64,000 bases of DNA from Streptomyces sp. GESEQ-35 (GCF_017948485.1 NZ_JAFFSX010000003.1:372001-436000), one strand, 5' to 3'; counted from the stretch's first letter, positions 34,994 to 44,783 are shown. The notes: generated by a model from the sequence alone, not told the origin. Made by a program: numbers and translations.

Positions 34994-36685
34994 ATGGCCG
35001 CCGCACTCACCACGCACCAGCTGATCGCCACCCACCGGCCCACCCTCGATCAGGCGCTGGAAGCGATCCGCACACGCGCGTACTGGTCTCCGCACCCCGA
35101 GCATCCCAAGGCCTACGGCGAGCAGGGCAGCCTGGACGCGGCGGCGGGCAAGGCCGCCTTCGACGCCCTCCTGGGCACCCGCCTCGACCTCGGCCAGCCC
35201 GGCACGGACGACTTCACGGGCGGCGAAGTCTCGCCGTACGGCATCGAGCTGGGCGTCACCTACCCGCACGCGGACCTGGACGTCCTGCTGCCCGCGATGA
35301 AGGCCGGACAGCGCGCATGGCGCGACGCCGGCGCGGAGATCCGGGCCGTGGTCTGTCTCGAAATCCTCAAGCGCATCAGCGACCGGACGCACGAGTTCGC
35401 GCACGCGGTCATGCACACCTCCGGCCAGGCCTTCATGATGGCGTTCCAGGCGGGCGGCCCGCACGCGCAGGACCGCGGCCTGGAGGCGGTGACGTACGCG
35501 TATGTGGAGCAGGTCCGCACCCCCGACACCGCGGAGTGGACCAAGCCCCAGGGCAAGCGCGACCCGCTCGCGCTCACCAAGCAGTTCACGTCGGTCCCGC
35601 GTGGGATCGCCCTCATGATCGGCTGCAACACCTTCCCGACGTGGAACGGCTATCCGGGCCTGTTCGCCTCCCTGGCCACCGGGAACGCGGTCCTGGTCAA
35701 GCCCCACCCGCGCGCGGTGCTGCCCCTCGCGCTCACCGTGCAGGTCGCGCGCCAGGTGCTGGCCGAGGCCGGCTTCGACCCGAACCTGGTGGCGCTGGCC
35801 GCCGAGCGCCCGGGCGAGGGCATCGCCAAGACCCTGGCCGTGCGCCCCGAGATCCGGATCATCGACTACACCGGTTCGACCGCCTTCGGTGACTGGCTGG
35901 AGGCCAACGCCCGCCAGGCGCAGGTCTACACGGAGAAGGCGGGCGTCAACACGGTGCTCGTGGAGTCGACCGGCAACTACAAGGGGATGCTGTCCAACCT
36001 GGCGTTCTCGCTGTCCCTGTACAGCGGCCAGATGTGCACCACCCCGCAGAACCTGCTCATCCCGCGCGACGGTATCCGTACCGAGGAGGGCCCCCGGACC
36101 TTCGACGAGGTCGTCGCCGACCTCGCCCGCTCGGTCGACGGCCTGCTCGGCGACGACGCGCGCGCGAACGGTTTGCTGGGCGCGATCGTCAATCCGGACG
36201 TGAAGGCTCGTCTGGAGGCCGCGGCCGGGCTGGGCGAAGTCGCCCTCGCCTCACGGGAGATCGCCAACCCGGAGTTCCCTGGCGCGGTGGTCCGTACCCC
36301 GGTGATCGTCAAGTTGGACGGGGCCAAGCCGGATGACGAGGCCGCCTACATGAGCGAGTGCTTCGGGCCCGTCTCCTTCGCCGTCGCCGTCGACTCCGCG
36401 TCCGACGCGGTGGAGCTGCTGCGGCGGACGATCCGCGAGAAGGGTGCGATGACGGTCGGTGCGTACACCATCGACGAGGAAGTGGAGGAGGCTGTCGTCG
36501 AGGTCTGCCTTGAGGAGTCGGCCCAGTTGTCGTTGAACCTCACGGGTGGGGTGTACGTCAACCAGACGGCTGCGTTCTCGGACTTCCACGGGTCGGGCGG
36601 CAACCCGGCGGCCAACTCTGCGCTGTGCGATGGGGCGTTCGTCGCCAACCGGTTCCGGGTTGTCGAGGTGCGTCGGGAGGCCTAA
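34994..36685 (+). CDS. paaN: Phenylacetic acid degradation protein PaaN, stand-alone aldehyde dehydrogenase
   Basis: A 563-residue aldehyde dehydrogenase-superfamily protein. SLYSGQMCTTPQNLLIPRDG carries the catalytic Cys, and NLTGGVYVNQTAAFSDFHGS is the conserved end. It lacks the MaoC-type hydratase domain that is fused in E. coli PaaZ, as is typical of the actinobacterial PaaN. It oxidises the ring-opened semialdehyde-CoA, so a separate enoyl hydratase must open the ring. ATG 34994 has GGAGTTGG upstream. Transcribed alone toward the repeat element. Confidence 0.9.
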   Translation: MAAALTTHQLIATHRPTLDQALEAIRTRAYWSPHPEHPKAYGEQGSLDAAAGKAAFDALLGTRLDLGQPGTDDFTGGEVSPYGIELGVTYPHADLDVLLPAMKAGQRAWRDAGAEIRAVVCLEILKRISDRTHEFAHAVMHTSGQAFMMAFQAGGPHAQDRGLEAVTYAYVEQVRTPDTAEWTKPQGKRDPLALTKQFTSVPRGIALMIGCNTFPTWNGYPGLFASLATGNAVLVKPHPRAVLPLALTVQVARQVLAEAGFDPNLVALAAERPGEGIAKTLAVRPEIRIIDYTGSTAFGDWLEANARQAQVYTEKAGVNTVLVESTGNYKGMLSNLAFSLSLYSGQMCTTPQNLLIPRDGIRTEEGPRTFDEVVADLARSVDGLLGDDARANGLLGAIVNPDVKARLEAAAGLGEVALASREIANPEFPGAVVRTPVIVKLDGAKPDDEAAYMSECFGPVSFAVAVDSASDAVELLRRTIREKGAMTVGAYTIDEEVEEAVVEVCLEESAQLSLNLTGGVYVNQTAAFSDFHGSGGNPAANSALCDGAFVANRFRVVEVRREA

Positions 36686-36710
36686 GAGCTCGGGGCCTGG
36701 TGAAGTGCGT

Positions 36711-36792
36711 GGCTGCGGGCCGTATGTGGCTGGTCGCGCCCACGCGGCGGTAGCCGCATATCGATACAGCCCCGCGCCCCTTAAGGGGCGCT
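36711..36792 (+). repeat. Dispersed intergenic repeat, copy 3 (long form)
   Basis: GGCTGCGGGCCGTATGTGGC, TGGTCGCGCC, a 27-base insert (ACGCGGCGGTAGCCGCATAT inside), then CAGCCCCGCGCCCCTTAAGG and GGCGCT. It ends convergent genes, and its TTAAGG supplies the TAA stop of the TrmH-type gene. Confidence 0.75.
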
Positions 36793-37536
36793 ATCCGACC
36801 CGGCGCTCCAGTGGTACAGCGTCATCGCCACGCTCGTCGCGAGGTTGTAGCTGGAGACTTGAGGGCGCATCGGCAAGGACAGCAAATGGTCGGTACGCGC
36901 GCGTAGTTCGGCCGACAGGCCGCTGCGCTCCGACCCGAAGGCGAGGACGGCGTCGTCCGGGAGCTTCACGCCCCGGATGTCGTCGCCCTCGGGGTCGAGG
37001 GCGAAGAGCGGGCCAGGTGGCAGCTCGTCCGGCGGCAGGCGTTCCACCGCGGTCGCGAAGTGCAGGCCCGCCCCGCCGCGTACGACCGTGGGGTGCCACG
37101 GGTCGAGGGTGCCGGTGGTGACCACGCCGGTGGCGCCGAATCCGGCGGCGAGGCGGATGACGGCGCCCACGTTGCCGAGGTTGCGCGGGTTGTCGAGGAC
37201 GACGACGGGCGCGGTGCGGGGAGAGTGCGCCAGCTTCTCGAGGTTGGCGGCACGGGGCGGTCGTACGGCCAGGGCCGCCACGGCGGTCGGATGCGGGCGA
37301 GGCACGAGCGACCGGTACGTCGGCTCCGGGACCTCCGTCAGCAGGGCGTCCAGGGTGTCTCGTACGTCCGGCGCCAGCTCGTCGGCGAGGGCGAGCGCGG
37401 CTGTCCGGTCGACGGCCACCGCGACCGGGATACCGGCCCCGAAGCGCACCGCGTGCTTGAGAGCGTGAAATCCGTCGAGCAGGACGGAGGCCTCGACGAG
37501 CCGGTGCCAGGTGGCCAGGGGGTCGGCGGCGGTCAT
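36781..37536 (-). CDS. TrmH/SpoU family RNA 2'-O-methyltransferase
   Basis: A 251-residue SPOUT methyltransferase that methylates ribose 2'-OH in tRNA or rRNA using S-adenosylmethionine. Motif 1 is NPRNLGNVGAVIRLAAGFGA, motifs 2 and 3 are FGSERSGLSAEL and SSYNLATSVAMTLYHW, where the deep trefoil knot forms. The N-terminal half is a substrate-binding domain. The last three residues and stop are contributed by the dispersed repeat. ATG 37536 overlaps the stop of the HTTM gene (ATGA). A much longer frame covering 36781-38874 is a read-through shadow. Confidence 0.9.
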   Translation of the reverse strand: MTAADPLATWHRLVEASVLLDGFHALKHAVRFGAGIPVAVAVDRTAALALADELAPDVRDTLDALLTEVPEPTYRSLVPRPHPTAVAALAVRPPRAANLEKLAHSPRTAPVVVLDNPRNLGNVGAVIRLAAGFGATGVVTTGTLDPWHPTVVRGGAGLHFATAVERLPPDELPPGPLFALDPEGDDIRGVKLPDDAVLAFGSERSGLSAELRARTDHLLSLPMRPQVSSYNLATSVAMTLYHWSAGSDSAP

Positions 37537-38768
37537 GCCGTGAAGCCTACGTGCGTGTGCTCGGGGTTCTCCGGGTTCTGGGTGGCGGCCGCGTCCCCGG
37601 TCCGCTGCCCCGGCACCTTGGGGCCGCCCTCGCGCCGGAACACGCGTCCACGCGCGCGTGCCGCCCAGCCGCCCAGCCGGCGCAGGAACGACGTCGGCAG
37701 GAAGACCGCGTCCGCCGCGATCATCGCCAGCGAGAAGAAGGGCAGTCCGAGGACGACGGCGATCACGGCATGCTCGGTGATCATGGCGGCCAGCAGGATG
37801 TTCTTGACCCGCCGGTGGAACAGCGTGAACGGGAAGGCGACCTGGACGGCGACGGTTCCGTAGGTCACGAGCATCACCGCGGTACCGCTGGCCGACAGCA
37901 GGTCGGCGAGGGCGGGCCAGGGCGAGAAGTAGTCGAGGTGCAGCGGGTAGTAGACGGCGGTGCCGTCCTGCCAGCGCGAGCCCTGGATCTTGTACCAGCC
38001 GGCGGTCGCGTAGATCAGACAGGCCTCGGCCATGATCACGAGCAGGGCGCCGTTGTGCACGATGTTGCCGACCACGTCGAGCAGAATCCGCGGCTCGTCG
38101 CTCTTCGCCAGGCGGCCGACGACCCACCACACGGCCAGGGCCACCCACACGCCCCAGAGGATCACCGGCACGGCCGGGTCGCCGTCGAGTTCGCCTCCCG
38201 CGGTGACCGCGACCAGCACCAGCCCGAGTGCACCCCACAGGACGGGGCCCACCCGGTCCACCACCCACTCTCCACGCGCGCGTGCCGCACTCGCGCGCCG
38301 CTCTCGGCGCTCGTCCAGCGACCACACCTGGCCGCAGCGCGTGAAGACGAGGTAGATGCACATCAGGTGCAGGACGTTGTCGCCGCCGTCGCCCATGAAG
38401 ATGCTGCGGTTCTGGAGCGAGAGCACGCCGACCATGAAGAGCACGGACATGGTGCGGGTGCGCCAGCCCAGCAGCAACAGGACGCTCGTCAGTACGGCGA
38501 GCGCGTAGACGGCCTCGAACCAGACCCCGCTGTCGGACCACATCAGGGCCGTGAAAGCGCCGTTCGTCGAGATCAGCTGCTCGGCGAGGGTGAAGTCCCA
38601 GGGACCGTCGGGGCCGTACAGCTCCTGGCGGTGGGGCAACTCCCGCAACAGGAACAGCAGCCAGGTGGCGCTGAACCCGATACGGATCACGGCGGCCTGG
38701 TACGGGCCGAGGGCGGCCTCGGTGACACGGGCGATGCCGCCCGAGATCGCCAGCGCGAAGCGGTTCAC
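37533..38768 (-). CDS. HTTM domain membrane protein (vitamin K-dependent carboxylase-like)
   Basis: A 411-residue protein with about eight to ten hydrophobic segments of the HTTM family, related to the membrane domain of vitamin K-dependent gamma-glutamyl carboxylase. Notable motifs: YQAAVIRIGFSATWLLFLLR, ATAGWYKIQGSRWQDGTAVY, and LFHRRVKNILLAAMITEHAV. The C-terminal tail is basic and low complexity. GTG 38768 overlaps the DUF5819 stop (GTGA), so the two proteins are made together. Bacterial HTTM functions are largely unknown; carboxylation or another membrane redox step is only an analogy. Confidence 0.86.
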   Translation of the reverse strand: MNRFALAISGGIARVTEAALGPYQAAVIRIGFSATWLLFLLRELPHRQELYGPDGPWDFTLAEQLISTNGAFTALMWSDSGVWFEAVYALAVLTSVLLLLGWRTRTMSVLFMVGVLSLQNRSIFMGDGGDNVLHLMCIYLVFTRCGQVWSLDERRERRASAARARGEWVVDRVGPVLWGALGLVLVAVTAGGELDGDPAVPVILWGVWVALAVWWVVGRLAKSDEPRILLDVVGNIVHNGALLVIMAEACLIYATAGWYKIQGSRWQDGTAVYYPLHLDYFSPWPALADLLSASGTAVMLVTYGTVAVQVAFPFTLFHRRVKNILLAAMITEHAVIAVVLGLPFFSLAMIAADAVFLPTSFLRRLGGWAARARGRVFRREGGPKVPGQRTGDAAATQNPENPEHTHVGFTA

Positions 38769-39511
38769 CGGGCACCCCCCTCGGAGTCGCTGGTCGAAAC
38801 GGACCACCAGGGCAGTACGCGGTACACCGGCCGGTCCGAGACCTGGTCCGTGCTCCACTCGGGCGGGCGCACATTGGTGGTGCGGGACCGGACCTGGACC
38901 CGCTCGATCGTGCCGCCCTGCCCGGCCGCGTCGTCGCGGTCGAGTCGCAGCATCACTGTCCGGCGCAGATAGGTCTCCGAGAGGGCGCCGCGCAGGCCGG
39001 ACGGGCGGTTCTCTGCGTCGTGCGTGGCGACGAAGAAGTCCCACGCCCGACGCAGTTCGTTCTGCTGGGTGTGGCTGGGCAGCAGATTGCCGTCGATGGC
39101 CCGGCCGTCCTGCGCGGACAGGTCGTACCAGCCGCTGGTCCGCCTGCCGCCGTCCGCCGTGCTGATCTGGGCGCGGACCTGGACGGCGATGTTCTGCTGG
39201 AGCGGGTTCGGCGCGAAGAGCTTCCAGTTCTGCTCGAACTCCGGGTAGATCCAGTCGTCTATCGCCCGGCCGTGCTGCTTGGTGACCGTGTTCGAGGGCG
39301 CGACGTGCAGGAACACCATCCCGATGTGGACACAGACGGCGACGGCGACGCAGGCGAGCGCGATGGCGACGCCGATCTGGTAGCGCAGGGAGAGAGCGGC
39401 GACGCCGGTGCGGGGGTCGGCGGCCGGTTCGTCGGAGGCCTGGCGTTCGTCCGGCTCAACCACCCCGTCCGCCCCGTCCGGGGCGTTCGAGCCACCGTCG
39501 TACGCGTCCAT
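38765..39511 (-). CDS. DUF5819 family membrane-anchored protein
   Basis: About 248 residues. An acidic N-terminus leads to one helix (YQIGVAIALACVAVAVCVHI) and an outside domain with YPEFEQNWKLFAPNPLQQNI and VQVRAQISTADGGRRTSGWY. This is the DUF5819 pattern, which commonly precedes HTTM genes; function unknown. M39511 (MDAYDGGSN) is chosen as start with GGGCGGA before it; the frame extends to 39577. Operon order DUF5819-HTTM-TrmH with 4-base overlaps. Confidence 0.82.
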   Translation of the reverse strand: MDAYDGGSNAPDGADGVVEPDERQASDEPAADPRTGVAALSLRYQIGVAIALACVAVAVCVHIGMVFLHVAPSNTVTKQHGRAIDDWIYPEFEQNWKLFAPNPLQQNIAVQVRAQISTADGGRRTSGWYDLSAQDGRAIDGNLLPSHTQQNELRRAWDFFVATHDAENRPSGLRGALSETYLRRTVMLRLDRDDAAGQGGTIERVQVRSRTTNVRPPEWSTDQVSDRPVYRVLPWWSVSTSDSEGGAR

Positions 39512-39689
39512 TCCGCCCCGTTTCCCGATTCCGGTCCGTCTTCCGGCCGCTTGGACGGGAACGGTACTCAGACCCACCCGCCCGGCACACCCCCATCAGT
39601 TCTCCCGCCGGTTTTCCACAGAGGATCCCGGCAGGTTATCCACAGCGGTTGACACCTTACGGCGCCCGTCACACCATGGAATCGCACGA

Positions 39690-39703
39690 ACCGAACGATC
39701 GGT
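39690..39703. promoter_or_regulatory. 14-bp dyad upstream of paaA
   Basis: ACCGAACGATCGGT, 42 bases before the paaA start. Same sequence as the inverse of the dyad at 34890-34903. Confidence 0.6.
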
Positions 39704-39745
39704 CGGGAGCAGGCTCCGGACAGAGCCCGAGGTCGAGGGGGCCCC

Positions 39746-40770
<1,025 letters not shown>

Positions 40771-40774
<4 letters not shown>

Positions 40775-41058
40775 CGAACACCGACTGGCCCCTGTGGGAG
40801 GTCTTCGTGCGCTCCCGCCGCGGCCTCTCGCACACCCACGCCGGCAGCCTGCACGCGCCGGACGCGGAGCTCGCCCTGCGCAACGCGCGTGATCTGTACA
40901 CCCGGCGCGGCGAGGGTGTCTCGATCTGGGTCGTGCCCTCGTCCGCGATCACGGCGTCCTCGCCGGACGAGAAGGACCCCTTCTTCGAGCCGGCCGCCGA
41001 CAAGCCGTACCGGCACCCGACGTTCTACGAGATCCCGGAAGGGGTGAAGCACCTGTGA
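40771..41058 (+). CDS. paaB: Phenylacetyl-CoA epoxidase subunit PaaB
   Basis: The 95-residue accessory subunit; [20 protein letters not shown] and the [10 protein letters not shown] end match the family. It holds the PaaA-PaaC assembly together and has no catalytic residues. Starts within the PaaA stop (ATGA). Confidence 0.95.
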
Positions 41059-41774
41059 CCGTCGCCGTTCCCACCACGGCCGCGCTCGCCCTCGGCGACG
41101 ACGCGCTGGTGCTCTCGCACCGCCTGGGCGAGTGGGCGGGCCACGCGCCCGTGCTGGAGGAGGAGGTCGCCCTCGCCAACATCGCCCTCGACCTGCTGGG
41201 CCAGGCCCGGGTGCTGCTGTCGCTGGCCGGCGACGAGGACGAGCTGGCGTATCTGCGCGAGGAGCGCGCCTTCCGCAACCTCCAGCTGGTCGAGCAGCCG
41301 AACGGCGACTTCGCCCACACCATCGTCCGCCAGCTGTACTTCTCCACCTACCAGCACCTGCTGTACGCCCGCCTCGCCACCGCAGAGGGCCCCTTCGCTC
41401 CGCTCGCCGCGAAGGCCGTCAAGGAGGTCGCCTACCACCGCGACCACGCCGAGCAGTGGACCCTGCGGCTCGGCGACGGCACGGACGTCAGCCATGAGCG
41501 GATGGAGCGCGCGGGTGAGGCGCTGTGGCGGTTCACCGGCGAGATGTTCCGGCCGGTCGAGGGCCTGGACATGGACGCCCAGGAGTTGGAGGCGGCCTGG
41601 CTGGAGTCCGTGACGAGCGTCCTGAGCCGGGCCACCCTGACCGTCCCCGAAGGGCCGCGGTCCGGTGCGTGGACGGCCGGGGCGGGCCGTCAGGGCCTGC
41701 ACACGGAGTCGTTCGGGCGGATGCTCGCCGAGATGCAGCATCTGCACCGCAGTCACCCGGGGGCGTCATGGTGA
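41055..41774 (+). CDS. paaC: Phenylacetyl-CoA epoxidase structural subunit PaaC
   Basis: A 239-residue ferritin-like protein that pairs with PaaA but lacks a working di-iron site. LSHRLGEWAGHAPVLEEEVA and AEGPFAPLAAKAVKEVAYHR are diagnostic. GTG start overlaps paaB (GTGA). Confidence 0.95.
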   Translation: MTVAVPTTAALALGDDALVLSHRLGEWAGHAPVLEEEVALANIALDLLGQARVLLSLAGDEDELAYLREERAFRNLQLVEQPNGDFAHTIVRQLYFSTYQHLLYARLATAEGPFAPLAAKAVKEVAYHRDHAEQWTLRLGDGTDVSHERMERAGEALWRFTGEMFRPVEGLDMDAQELEAAWLESVTSVLSRATLTVPEGPRSGAWTAGAGRQGLHTESFGRMLAEMQHLHRSHPGASW

Positions 41775-42289
41775 CGGTCACCGCCCTGGAGGCGGAACTC
41801 CTCGAGGTCGCCGGGGCGGTGCCCGACCCCGAGCTGCCCGTGCTCACCCTCCTGGAGCTGGGCGTCCTGCGTGCGGTGCGCGTCCGCGGCACGGACTTGG
41901 TCGAGGTCGAGCTGACCCCGACGTACACCGGCTGCCCGGCGATCGAGGCAATGTCCCTGGACATAGAGCGGGCGCTGCACGAGCACGGCATACGGGAGGT
42001 CTCGGTCCGTACGGTGCTCTCGCCCGCCTGGTCGACGGACGACATCTCGGCCGAAGGGCGCCGCAAGCTACGGGAGTTCGGCATCGCCCCGCCGCGCGTA
42101 CAGGGGGACACCGGGCCGGTGCCGGTCGCGTTCGGGCCCACCCGCACCCGCGAGACGGACCCCGTCCGCTGCCCGCACTGCGGATCCGCCGACACCGAGC
42201 TGCTCAGCCGCTTCTCCTCCACGGCGTGCAAGGCGCTGCGGCGGTGTCGGTCCTGCCTCGAACCGTTCGACCACTTCAAGGAGCTGTGA
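41768..42289 (+). CDS. paaD: Phenylacetate degradation protein PaaD
   Basis: A 173-residue protein with an N-terminal MIP18/DUF59 domain (VPDPELPVLTLLELGVLRAV and PTYTGCPAIEAM), used in Fe-S assembly, and a C-terminal zinc ribbon (CPHCG and CRSC). PaaD is needed for maturing the epoxidase or its reductase in vivo. ATG 41768 overlaps paaC by 7 bases; GTG 41771 would give the usual GTGA overlap and is an alternative. Confidence 0.93.
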   Translation: MVTVTALEAELLEVAGAVPDPELPVLTLLELGVLRAVRVRGTDLVEVELTPTYTGCPAIEAMSLDIERALHEHGIREVSVRTVLSPAWSTDDISAEGRRKLREFGIAPPRVQGDTGPVPVAFGPTRTRETDPVRCPHCGSADTELLSRFSSTACKALRRCRSCLEPFDHFKEL

Positions 42290-43347
42290 TGGCCCGCTTC
42301 CACACGCTCCCCGTAGCCGCGGTCGACCGGCTCACCGACGACTCCGTGGCCCTCACCCTGACCGTGCCCCCGGAGCTGCGGGAGGAGTACCGGTACGCAC
42401 CGGGCCAGCACCTCGCCCTGCGGCGCAAGGCCGACGGCACGGAGATCCGGCGCACCTACTCGATCTGCTCCCCGGCGCCCGGGCCCGAAGGCCCGCGGAC
42501 CCTGCGGGTCGGGGTGCGTCTGGTCGAGGGCGGGGCCTTCTCGACGTACGCGCTCAAGGAGATCGACGTCGGCGACGAGCTGGAGGTGATGACCCCGGCC
42601 GGCCGTTTCACGCTGGCGCCCGCGCCCGGCCTGTACGCCGCGATCGTCGGCGGCAGTGGCATCACCCCGGTGCTGTCGATCGCCTCGACGCTGCTGGCGC
42701 GTGAGCCCGGGGCCCGGTTCTGCCTGATCCGCAGCGACCGTACGTCCGCCTCGACGATGTTCCTTGAGGAGGTCGCCGATCTGAAGGACCGCTACCCGGA
42801 GCGGCTGCAGCTGGTGACGGTGCTGTCCCGGGAGGAACAGCAGGCGGGGCTGCCGTCCGGGCGGCTCGACCGGGACCGGCTCACCGGGTTGCTGCCCGCG
42901 CTGCTGCCGGTGGAGGACGTGGCCGGCTGGTTCCTGTGCGGACCGTTCGGGCTGGTGCAGGGGGCCGAGCGGGCGCTCCGCGCGCTCGGAGTGGCGCGGA
43001 CCCGCATCCACGAGGAGATCTTCCACGTGGACCCGCTGACGGCTCCCGCGACTGCGGTCTCGGCCCCGGCACACAGCACCATGACCGCACGCCTCGACGG
43101 CCGCGGCGGGACCTGGCCCGTCCAGGACGGCGAGTCCCTGCTGGAGACGGTCCTGCGCAACCGGTCCGACGCGCCTTACGCCTGCAAGGGCGGGGTGTGC
43201 GGGACATGCCGGGCGTTTCTGGTCTCCGGCGAGGTGCGGATGGACCGCAACTTCGCGCTGGAGCCGGAGGAGACGGAGGCGGGGTATGTGCTGGCGTGCC
43301 AGTCGCATCCGGTGACGGAGAAGGTGGAGCTGGACTTCGACCGCTAG
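42289..43347 (+). CDS. paaE: Epoxidase reductase PaaE
   Basis: A 352-residue NADPH-dependent flavin reductase: FAD domain (YAPGQHLALRRKADGTEIRR, TYSICSP), NAD domain (AIVGGSGITPVLSIASTLLA and CGPFGLVQ) and a C-terminal plant-type [2Fe-2S] ferredoxin with CKGGVCGTCRAFLVSGEV and a fourth Cys in LACQS. It passes electrons to PaaAC. ATG shares one base with the paaD stop. Confidence 0.96.
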   Translation: MARFHTLPVAAVDRLTDDSVALTLTVPPELREEYRYAPGQHLALRRKADGTEIRRTYSICSPAPGPEGPRTLRVGVRLVEGGAFSTYALKEIDVGDELEVMTPAGRFTLAPAPGLYAAIVGGSGITPVLSIASTLLAREPGARFCLIRSDRTSASTMFLEEVADLKDRYPERLQLVTVLSREEQQAGLPSGRLDRDRLTGLLPALLPVEDVAGWFLCGPFGLVQGAERALRALGVARTRIHEEIFHVDPLTAPATAVSAPAHSTMTARLDGRGGTWPVQDGESLLETVLRNRSDAPYACKGGVCGTCRAFLVSGEVRMDRNFALEPEETEAGYVLACQSHPVTEKVELDFDR

Positions 43348-43353
43348 CGCCGT

Positions 43354-43501
43354 CACCACGCGCCGCCCGGCAGCCTCCCACCCCGCACCACCGCCCGGCA
43401 GCTTCCCCACCCGGCACCACCGCCCGGCAGATTCCCCACCCCGCATCACCGCCCGGCGGCTTCCTCACCCGGCATCACCACCTCGCCGTTCCCTCACCCG
43501 G
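43354..43501. repeat. 29-bp tandem repeat, five copies
   Basis: Units at 43354-43385 (32 bp, degenerate), 43386-43414, 43415-43443, 43444-43472 and 43473-43501 begin CACCACCGCCCGGCAGCTTC and end CCCACCCGG with substitutions. The minus strand is G-run rich. No coding or spacer structure like CRISPR is seen. It fills the space between paaE and the next promoter. Confidence 0.75.
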
Positions 43502-43525
43502 AGCCGCCAGGCCGTTCCCTTCTCC

Positions 43526-43555
43526 TAGAACCTGTTCTATCTTGACGCTCCGTCA
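43526..43555. promoter_or_regulatory. KstR-like operator and adjacent TGACG dyad
   Basis: TAGAACCTGTTCTA (43526-43539) fits the KstR consensus TNNAACNNGTTNNA. TGACG-ctc-CGTCA (43543-43555) follows 3 bases later. Both lie 32-61 bases upstream of the acyl-CoA dehydrogenase start, in promoter position. Confidence 0.5.
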
Positions 43556-43586
43556 GATCAGCGGATCCGCCGGAGGGACAAGGACT

Positions 43587-44720
43587 GTGGACTTCACCTT
43601 CACCGAGGAGCAGCAGGCGGCGGCCGAGGCGGCGCGAGGGGTGTTCGGCGGGGTCGCGCCGGACGCCGTGCCCAGCCCGGCGCTCACCCTGGGCGCCGTG
43701 GCCGACGACTTCGACCGGGAGCTGTGGGCCAGGCTCGGCGACGCGGACCTGCTGAGCCTGCTACTCGCCCCGGAGTACGGCGGGGCGGGCCTGGACGCCG
43801 TCGCGCTGTGCCTCGTTCTGCGGGAGTCGGCGAAGGTGCTGGCGAGGGTGCCGCTGCTGGAGAGCTGCGCGGCCGCGGCGGCCGTACAGGCTTATGGCGG
43901 CGAGGAGTTGAAGTCCGATCTGCTGGCGCGGGCGGGCCATGGCGAGGTGGTCCTGACCGTCGCCGCCGCCGGCCGCACCGGGCACGACTCCGCCGAACTC
44001 GCCGTCACCGCACGTCAGGAGGGCGACCACTGGACGCTGGACGGTGTGCAGACCGCGGTGCCGTGGGCGTACAACGCCGACTTCGTCGTCGTACCGGCCC
44101 GGACGGACGCCGGCCGGACCGTCCTCGCGCTGGTTCCGCGAGTGCACCAAGGCGTGGTGCTCGCCGAGCAGTTCTCCACGAACGGGGAGCGGTTGGCCGA
44201 ACTGCACCTGGACTCCGCGCGGATCGCGGCCCGCGACATCATCGAAGCCGACGGCGCCTGGGAGTGGCTGCGCGATCTGCTGGCCACCGGGACCTGCGCG
44301 CTGGCCCTCGGGCTCGGCTCCCAGGTGCTGCGGATGACCAGCGAATACACCGGGAAACGGGAGCAGTTCGGGTTCCCGGTGGCCACCTTCCAGGCGGTCG
44401 CCGTGCAGGCCGCCGACCGCTACATCGACCTCCGTGCGATGGAGGCCACACTGTGGCAGGCCGCCTGGCGGATCGCGTCGGGGGCGCCGGGCGCGCTGCC
44501 CGCCGCCGGAGACGTGGCCGTCGCGAAGATCTGGGCGAGTGACGGCGTACGGCGGATCGTGCAGACCGCACAGCATCTGCACGGCGGATTCGGCGCCGAC
44601 ACCGACTATCCGCTGCACCGGTACCACGCCTGGGCCAAGCACCTTGAGCTGTCGCTCGGCCCGGCGGCGGCACACGAGGAGGCCCTGGGCGATCTGCTGG
44701 CCGCCCACCCACTGGGCTGA
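43587..44720 (+). CDS. Acyl-CoA dehydrogenase family protein, second
   Basis: A 377-residue FAD enzyme of the acyl-CoA dehydrogenase fold with VDFTFTEEQQAAAEAARGVF at the N-terminus and YTGKREQFGFPVATFQAVAV plus LHGGFGADTDYPLHRYHAWA later. It lacks the ordinary catalytic-Glu YEG signature; Glu may be replaced as in the heteromeric FadE/ChsE-type or nitroalkane-like subgroups. A KstR-like dyad precedes it, suggesting sterol or long side-chain regulation, although no other sterol genes are present. GTG 43587 has GGAGG and AAGGA upstream. Confidence 0.85.
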   Translation: MDFTFTEEQQAAAEAARGVFGGVAPDAVPSPALTLGAVADDFDRELWARLGDADLLSLLLAPEYGGAGLDAVALCLVLRESAKVLARVPLLESCAAAAAVQAYGGEELKSDLLARAGHGEVVLTVAAAGRTGHDSAELAVTARQEGDHWTLDGVQTAVPWAYNADFVVVPARTDAGRTVLALVPRVHQGVVLAEQFSTNGERLAELHLDSARIAARDIIEADGAWEWLRDLLATGTCALALGLGSQVLRMTSEYTGKREQFGFPVATFQAVAVQAADRYIDLRAMEATLWQAAWRIASGAPGALPAAGDVAVAKIWASDGVRRIVQTAQHLHGGFGADTDYPLHRYHAWAKHLELSLGPAAAHEEALGDLLAAHPLG

Positions 44721-44783
44721 CGGCGCCGCGCGCCTCCCAAGTCGCGGAGCCCCGGTGAAGTCCTGGACGAGTCCCGGACGCGC

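Noticed and set aside
36781..38874. A 697-codon minus-strand frame
   Set aside because: Only the last 251 codons (TrmH) are real; the rest is shadow of the HTTM gene, which has clear membrane helices in its own frame.
43354..43501. CRISPR-like array
   Set aside because: Units are tandem and contiguous with no unique spacers; no cas genes.
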